Assembly: GCF_037404875.1 (NCBI RefSeq)
Contig: NZ_JBBELO010000015.1
Coordinates: 1-64,000 of the forward strand
DNA: 64,000 nucleotides
Origin: Orlajensenia sp037404875
GTDB lineage: Bacteria; Actinomycetota; Actinomycetes; Actinomycetales; Microbacteriaceae
Direction of reading: 5' to 3'
Shown: one piece after another, positions 60,240-64,000 of the stretch
Numbering within the stretch: position 1 is the stretch's first letter
How the letters are laid out: each line of letters opens with the position of its first letter
The notes under the pieces: generated by a model
What the model was told of the DNA's origin: nothing
Databases searched by the model: none
Seen by the model: only the letters and a program-made list of their open reading frames with translations
Translations under genes and position numbers: made by a program

Positions 60240-61994
60240 TCAGGCCTCCGGGCTCGCCGAGGGTGCGGCGAAGGACTGCGGCACCAGCGGCTGGGGCGCG
60301 GCGACGGACCCCGCGAGCGGCAGCCAGACCCGGAACGTCGCACCGCCGCCGGGCGTCTCGACGACGTCGACCGTGCCGTTGTGAGCCGCCACGATCGATG
60401 AGACGATCGCGAGGCCGAGTCCGCTTCCGCCGGTCTCGCGCGTGCGCGAGGTATCGGCACGCCAGAACCGCTGGAAGATCTTCTCGCGGATCTGCGGCGG
60501 GATGCCCTCGCCATGATCGATCACCGAGAGGATGGCGCGATCTGTGGCGCGGTCGATGACGACACCGATCTCGATCGGCGAGCCGTCGGGCGAGAAACGC
60601 AGCGCGTTGCCGAGCAGGTTGGTCAGCACCTGGCGGATCTTGTTCTCCTCGGCGAGCACGACCGCCGGCTGGGGCTGGTCGACGGAGCCGATCGCCGCCG
60701 CGACGATGTTGCCCGAGGCGACGGCCTGCGAGTCGACGTGACGGTAGCGCCGCCCTCGCAGGCGGGCGATCGTCGCTCCGGCCAGCGCAATCGGACGCGT
60801 CGCGGGAACGGTGGCCGCCGAGGTGCGTGCCGGCTTCTTCGACGCCGAGGCGGACGCCGACGTCGAGGATGCCGTGAGCGGCACCGCCGGGGGACTGACG
60901 AGCTCATCGGCCGAGGCGGGAACGACCACCGTGATGGCGCGGTCGGGCTGGGAGGCCATGGCGTCCAGAGCCGCGTCGCGCGCGAGCGGAACGAGGTCGA
61001 CGGGGGCGAGGGCCAGCGGCTTTGCCTCATCGAGGCGGGCGAGCGAGAGCAAATCCTCCACGAGGCCGCTCATGCGAATGGCCTCCTTCTCGATGCGCTC
61101 CATGGCCTGGCCCACCTCGTCGGGCGTCTGCAGTGCGCCCATGCGGTAGAGCTCGGCGTAGCCGCGCACGGAGACGAGCGGGGTGCGCAATTCGTGACTG
61201 GCATCGCCCACGAAGCGGCGCATCTGCTCGATGGTGCGGGCGCGGTCCTTGAAGGCGCGGTCGATGCGGTTGAGCATCGTGTTCAGCGAGCGGTTGAGCC
61301 GGCCGACCTCGGTGTTGGGGGTGGCTCCGCCGAGACGCTGGCTGAAGTCGCCGTCGGCGATGGCTGCGGCCGTCCGTTCCACCTCGCGCAGCGGCGCGAA
61401 GGTCGTGGTCACGAGCATGCGGGTGATGAGGCCGCCGAGGATCACGACGCCGACCCCGAAGCCGAGGAAGATCGACAGGTAGGTCGCCATGATGTTGTCG
61501 GTCTCCTGCAGCGAGACGGCGACGAGGGCGGTGCCCATCTCGGTCTCGTCGATCGCCACCGGAACCACCATGGCGTGGAACTCGGTGCCGGCGGTGTCGT
61601 ACAGGGTCACGATGGTGCCGCGCGCGGCATACGCGCTCTGCAGCGAGAGGGGCTTGGCGAGCACCGGCAGCTCGGACCGGTCGCGGCTCTCCCAGTTGTG
61701 GTCGATGAGGTCGCCGTCATGGCGGAAGACGGCCACGTAGTACTCGCTCGCGGCGGCGTCGGTGCGGATGCTCGTGATGCTCGATCCGTCCTGCTCGCCG
61801 AAGAATCGCGAGAGGTTGCCCTGTGCCACCGTCTGCAGCCGGGCATCCACCTGTTGCTCGACGTACTGGCGCAGCATGGCCATGGTTCCGATGCCCGAGA
61901 CGAGCAGGCCGGCGGTGAGCATGAGCACCGTCACACCGGTGATCTTGGTACGCAGGGAGATGCGGTTCCACCGCTCGGAAAGTGACTCATGCAT
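60240..61994 (-). CDS. Sensor histidine kinase (TrcS-like)
   Basis: A 584-residue kinase. Two membrane helices (about 20-40 and 172-192) flank an extracytoplasmic sensor, then a HAMP domain (about 195-247), a dimerisation domain with phosphorylated His267 in FVGDASHELRTPLVSVRG, and an ATPase domain with NLLGNALRFS, DHGEGIPPQIREKIFQRFW and GGSGLGLAIVSS. An unusual insertion of about 60 Ala/Ser/Lys-rich residues lies before the N-box. Located 32 bases downstream of its response regulator; mycobacterial TrcS is the nearest type I recall. Confidence 0.92.
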   Translation of the reverse strand: MHESLSERWNRISLRTKITGVTVLMLTAGLLVSGIGTMAMLRQYVEQQVDARLQTVAQGNLSRFFGEQDGSSITSIRTDAAASEYYVAVFRHDGDLIDHNWESRDRSELPVLAKPLSLQSAYAARGTIVTLYDTAGTEFHAMVVPVAIDETEMGTALVAVSLQETDNIMATYLSIFLGFGVGVVILGGLITRMLVTTTFAPLREVERTAAAIADGDFSQRLGGATPNTEVGRLNRSLNTMLNRIDRAFKDRARTIEQMRRFVGDASHELRTPLVSVRGYAELYRMGALQTPDEVGQAMERIEKEAIRMSGLVEDLLSLARLDEAKPLALAPVDLVPLARDAALDAMASQPDRAITVVVPASADELVSPPAVPLTASSTSASASASKKPARTSAATVPATRPIALAGATIARLRGRRYRHVDSQAVASGNIVAAAIGSVDQPQPAVVLAEENKIRQVLTNLLGNALRFSPDGSPIEIGVVIDRATDRAILSVIDHGEGIPPQIREKIFQRFWRADTSRTRETGGSGLGLAIVSSIVAAHNGTVDVVETPGGGATFRVWLPLAGSVAAPQPLVPQSFAAPSASPEA

Positions 61995-62026
61995 GGCTGT
62001 AGCAGCCTACGAACGCTGTCTGAGTA

Positions 62027-62719
62027 TCAGCCTTTCGTGGCCTTCAGCATGTACCCGAATCCGCGCTTGGTCTGGATCAGCGGCTCCGTCGAGTGCTGGT
62101 CGAGCTTGCGCCGCAGGTAGGAGATGTAGCTCTCGACGATGCCCGCATCGCCGTTGAAGTCGTACTCCCACACGTGGTCGAGGATCTGCGCCTTGGAGAG
62201 CACCCGGTTCGGGTTCAGCATCAGGTAGCGCAGCAGTTTGAACTCGGTCGGCGAGAGTTCGACGGGCACATCGCCCACGAGCACCTCGTGCGTGTCCTGG
62301 TCCATGGTGAGCTCGCCCGAGCGGATGACCGCCTCTTCGTCCGCGTGCATGGTGCGGCGCAGGATTGCCCTGATCCGGGCCACGATCTCGTCGAGGCTGA
62401 AGGGCTTGGTGACGTAGTCGTCGCCGCCGACGGTGAGGCCGGTGATCTTGTCCTCGGTGTCGTCCTTGGCCGTCAGGAACAGGATGGGAGCCGTGTACCC
62501 GGCCGAGCGCAGGCGCTTCGTGACGCCGAACCCGTTCATGTCGGGCAACATGACATCGAGGATGATGAGGTCGGGTTCCTCCTCGAGCACGGCCGAGATG
62601 GCCTGCGCGCCGTTGCCCACAGCACGCACGGCGAAGCCCGCGAAACGCAGGCTGGTCGTGAGCAGGTCACGGATGTTCGGTTCGTCGTCAACAATGAGGA
62701 TGCGTGGTCCGTCAGCCAT
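62027..62719 (-). CDS. OmpR-family response regulator (TrcR-like)
   Basis: A 230-residue regulator. The receiver has ILIVDDEPNIRDLL, Asp55 in LIILDVMLPDMNGFG and DDYVTKPFS. The winged helix carries LSPTEFKLLRYLMLNPNRVLSK, the EYDFNGDAGIVESYISYLRRKLD recognition region with the family's Val-Glu-Ser-Tyr element, and KRGFGYML. It is the partner of the following kinase. ATG at 62719. Target genes unknown. Confidence 0.95.
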   Translation of the reverse strand: MADGPRILIVDDEPNIRDLLTTSLRFAGFAVRAVGNGAQAISAVLEEEPDLIILDVMLPDMNGFGVTKRLRSAGYTAPILFLTAKDDTEDKITGLTVGGDDYVTKPFSLDEIVARIRAILRRTMHADEEAVIRSGELTMDQDTHEVLVGDVPVELSPTEFKLLRYLMLNPNRVLSKAQILDHVWEYDFNGDAGIVESYISYLRRKLDQHSTEPLIQTKRGFGYMLKATKG

Positions 62720-62849
62720 ACTCTTAGTCTGCTGCGGTTTGTCTGGAACTTGGCTGGGAACTCTTCGAGGGCGTGTCGAGCGCTCCCCGATAGCGGGAGC
62801 ATGGCCGAGATGACAGACTCGCAGACATGAGATCGGGGGCCCGCCGCAC

Positions 62850-63746
62850 ATGAAGCGGATCATCGGGCCGCGTGCCTTCGACTTCACCCGGCAGGTCGCC
62901 GTGATGGCCATCGTCAACCGCACGCCGGACTCCTTCTACGACGCGGGAGCCACCTTCGCACTGGATGCCGCGGTCTCGGCCGCGGAACGGGCTATCGAAG
63001 ACGGGGCGGACTGGGTCGACATCGGCGGCGTGAAGTTCGCCCCCGGCGCACCCGTTCCGGTCGCCGAGGAGATCGAGCGGGTCATTCCCGTCGTGCGGGC
63101 CCTGCAGGGATCGGGAGCGGTGCTCTCGGTCGACACCTTCCATTCCGAGGTCGCCCGGGCGGCCATCGCCGCCGGCGCTCACGTGATCAATGACACCACC
63201 GGCATGCGCGACCCGCTCATGGCCGACGTGGTCGCCGACAGCGCGGCCACCCTCGTCATCACCCACTCGCTGGCGGCTCCGCGGCGGGCCTACCCCGCAC
63301 CACGGTACGGCGACGTCGTGGGCGAGGTCGCCGACTTCCTGCGGAAGCGGGTCGACGTCGCACAGCGTCAGGGCGTGCCGGCCGAGCGCATCGTGCTCGA
63401 CCCCGGCCATGACCTCAACAAGAACACGCTGCACTCCCTCGAGCTGACCCGCCGGCTCGACGAGGTGGTTGCGCTCGGTTACCCCACGCTCGTGGCGCTC
63501 TCGAACAAGGACTTCATCGGTGAGTCGCTCGATCGCCCGCGTGCCGAGCGGGTGCCGGGGTCGCTCGCCGCTGCGGTGTGGTGCGTGCTGCACGGCGCGC
63601 GCATTCTGAGGGTGCACAACGTGCGCGAGAGCGTCGACGCCGTGCGGATGATCGAGGCCATCCAGGGCTGGCGCGAGCCGGCGTACCTGGAGCACAACAT
63701 GGGTGCCGGCGTCACGGAGCAAGGCGGAGCCGATGCTCGACCGTGA
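62850..63746 (+). CDS. FolP2-like dihydropteroate-synthase-fold protein
   Basis: A 298-residue TIM-barrel DHPS homologue. It has AIVNRTPDSFYDAGATF, ADWVDIGGVKFAPG, SVDTFHSEVARAA, VINDTTG and SNKDFIGESL. The usual STRPG segment after DIGGE is replaced by VKFAPG, as in mycobacterial FolP2, a paralogue reported not to act as dihydropteroate synthase. It therefore probably does something other than bulk folate synthesis. It overlaps the next reductase gene by 14 bases. Confidence 0.85.
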   Translation: MKRIIGPRAFDFTRQVAVMAIVNRTPDSFYDAGATFALDAAVSAAERAIEDGADWVDIGGVKFAPGAPVPVAEEIERVIPVVRALQGSGAVLSVDTFHSEVARAAIAAGAHVINDTTGMRDPLMADVVADSAATLVITHSLAAPRRAYPAPRYGDVVGEVADFLRKRVDVAQRQGVPAERIVLDPGHDLNKNTLHSLELTRRLDEVVALGYPTLVALSNKDFIGESLDRPRAERVPGSLAAAVWCVLHGARILRVHNVRESVDAVRMIEAIQGWREPAYLEHNMGAGVTEQGGADARP

Positions 63747-64000
63747 CGAACTCCTGCGGCGCTACGCCCTCGCCGATCGGGGAACGCCGCACGTACGCGT
63801 GAACTTCGTCGCGAGCCTGGATGGATCGGCGACGATCGAGGGTCGCAGCGGAGGCCTGGGCAACGCCGACGACCAGCGCCTGCTCGGCGTGCTGCGCGAA
63901 CTCGGCGACGTCGTGCTGGTGGGAGCCGGAACGGTGCGTGCCGAGGGCTATGGCGGAGTGCACGTGCCGCTCGCGCTCGTGTCGTCGTCGCTGGACCTGC
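63733..64000 (+). CDS. RibD_C/dihydrofolate reductase-family protein (5' part, runs off window)
   Basis: The ATG at 63733 opens 89 complete codons to the window edge. The start VRVNFVASLDGSATIEG, the SGGLGNADDQRLLGVLRELGDVVLVGAGTVRAEGYG core are typical of the RibD C-terminal reductase fold, often annotated pyrimidine reductase. It overlaps the FolP2-like gene by 14 bases, implying coupled expression. The 3' end is missing. Confidence 0.88.
   Translation, partial: MLDRDELLRRYALADRGTPHVRVNFVASLDGSATIEGRSGGLGNADDQRLLGVLRELGDVVLVGAGTVRAEGYGGVHVPLALVSSSLDL

Overview
The window is high-GC DNA of an actinomycete, most likely a member of the Microbacteriaceae (Micrococcales). The case rests on gene content: GlnR-type and CarD regulators, SenX3-RegX3, a MutT1-type Nudix/phosphatase fusion next to ppk, two F420-type LLM oxidoreductases, a WXG100 protein and DUF3263/DUF4032/DUF6716-like families. 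Many GTG/TTG starts and 1-4 base stop/start overlaps (ATGA, GTGA, TGATG) also fit. Several blocks keep mycobacterial gene order: lpqE-like/carD/ispDF/cysS/rlmB, gpmA/(phoU)/senX3/regX3, and ppk/mutT1. I see no prophage, insertion sequence, CRISPR array or origin.

Layout. 0-6.8 kb: purU, an MFS exporter, then a five-gene minus-strand amino-sugar operon (SIS isomerase, ROK kinase, PfkB kinase, class II aldolase, DeoR regulator). 7.1-10.4 kb: the divergent sugar ABC importer (lipoprotein plus two permeases, no ATPase). 10.4-13.2 kb: LtrA-like membrane protein and a GH20 hexosaminidase lipoprotein. 13.3-15.6 kb: a ZTP riboswitch ahead of glyA-folD. 15.7-19.1 kb: a nonulosonate (sialic-acid-like) cluster with a NeuA-HAD fusion, a short NeuB and a putative glycosyltransferase. 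20-24 kb: galactose locus, galTK diverging from deoR-galM. 24-29.9 kb: two LLM oxidoreductases, a 5'-3' exonuclease, tRNA-Lys, a methyltransferase and an aminodeoxychorismate lyase-like enzyme.

30-45 kb is dominated by phosphate genes: pstSCAB, mutT1-like, ppk, glnR-like, then gpmA, phoU and senX3-regX3. Arrays of 11-bp direct repeats resembling PHO boxes lie upstream of pstS and between phoU and senX3. 45-50 kb: lpqE-like, carD, an ispDF fusion, cysS, rlmB. 50-53 kb: DUF4032 and an MsiK/UgpC-type sugar ABC ATPase that could energise the ATPase-less importer at 7-10 kb. 53-57 kb: DsbA-like protein, tRNA-Thr, a repeat-rich intergenic stretch, msrB, DUF3263, a LytR_C protein, a cold-shock gene and a DUF3048 lipoprotein. 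57.5-59.2 kb: groEL behind two tandem CIRCE operators. 59-64 kb: DoxX-like and WXG100 proteins, a TrcRS-like two-component system, a FolP2-like protein and the 5' part of a RibD_C-type reductase.

The most unusual items are a two-orientation short-repeat array between tRNA-Thr and msrB (54,095-54,516), long nested palindromes at several gene ends, the NeuA-HAD/SAF-less NeuB/glycosyltransferase cluster, the double CIRCE, and the probable sharing of one ATPase by distant ABC importers. Function calls are from sequence reading alone; no database search was run.
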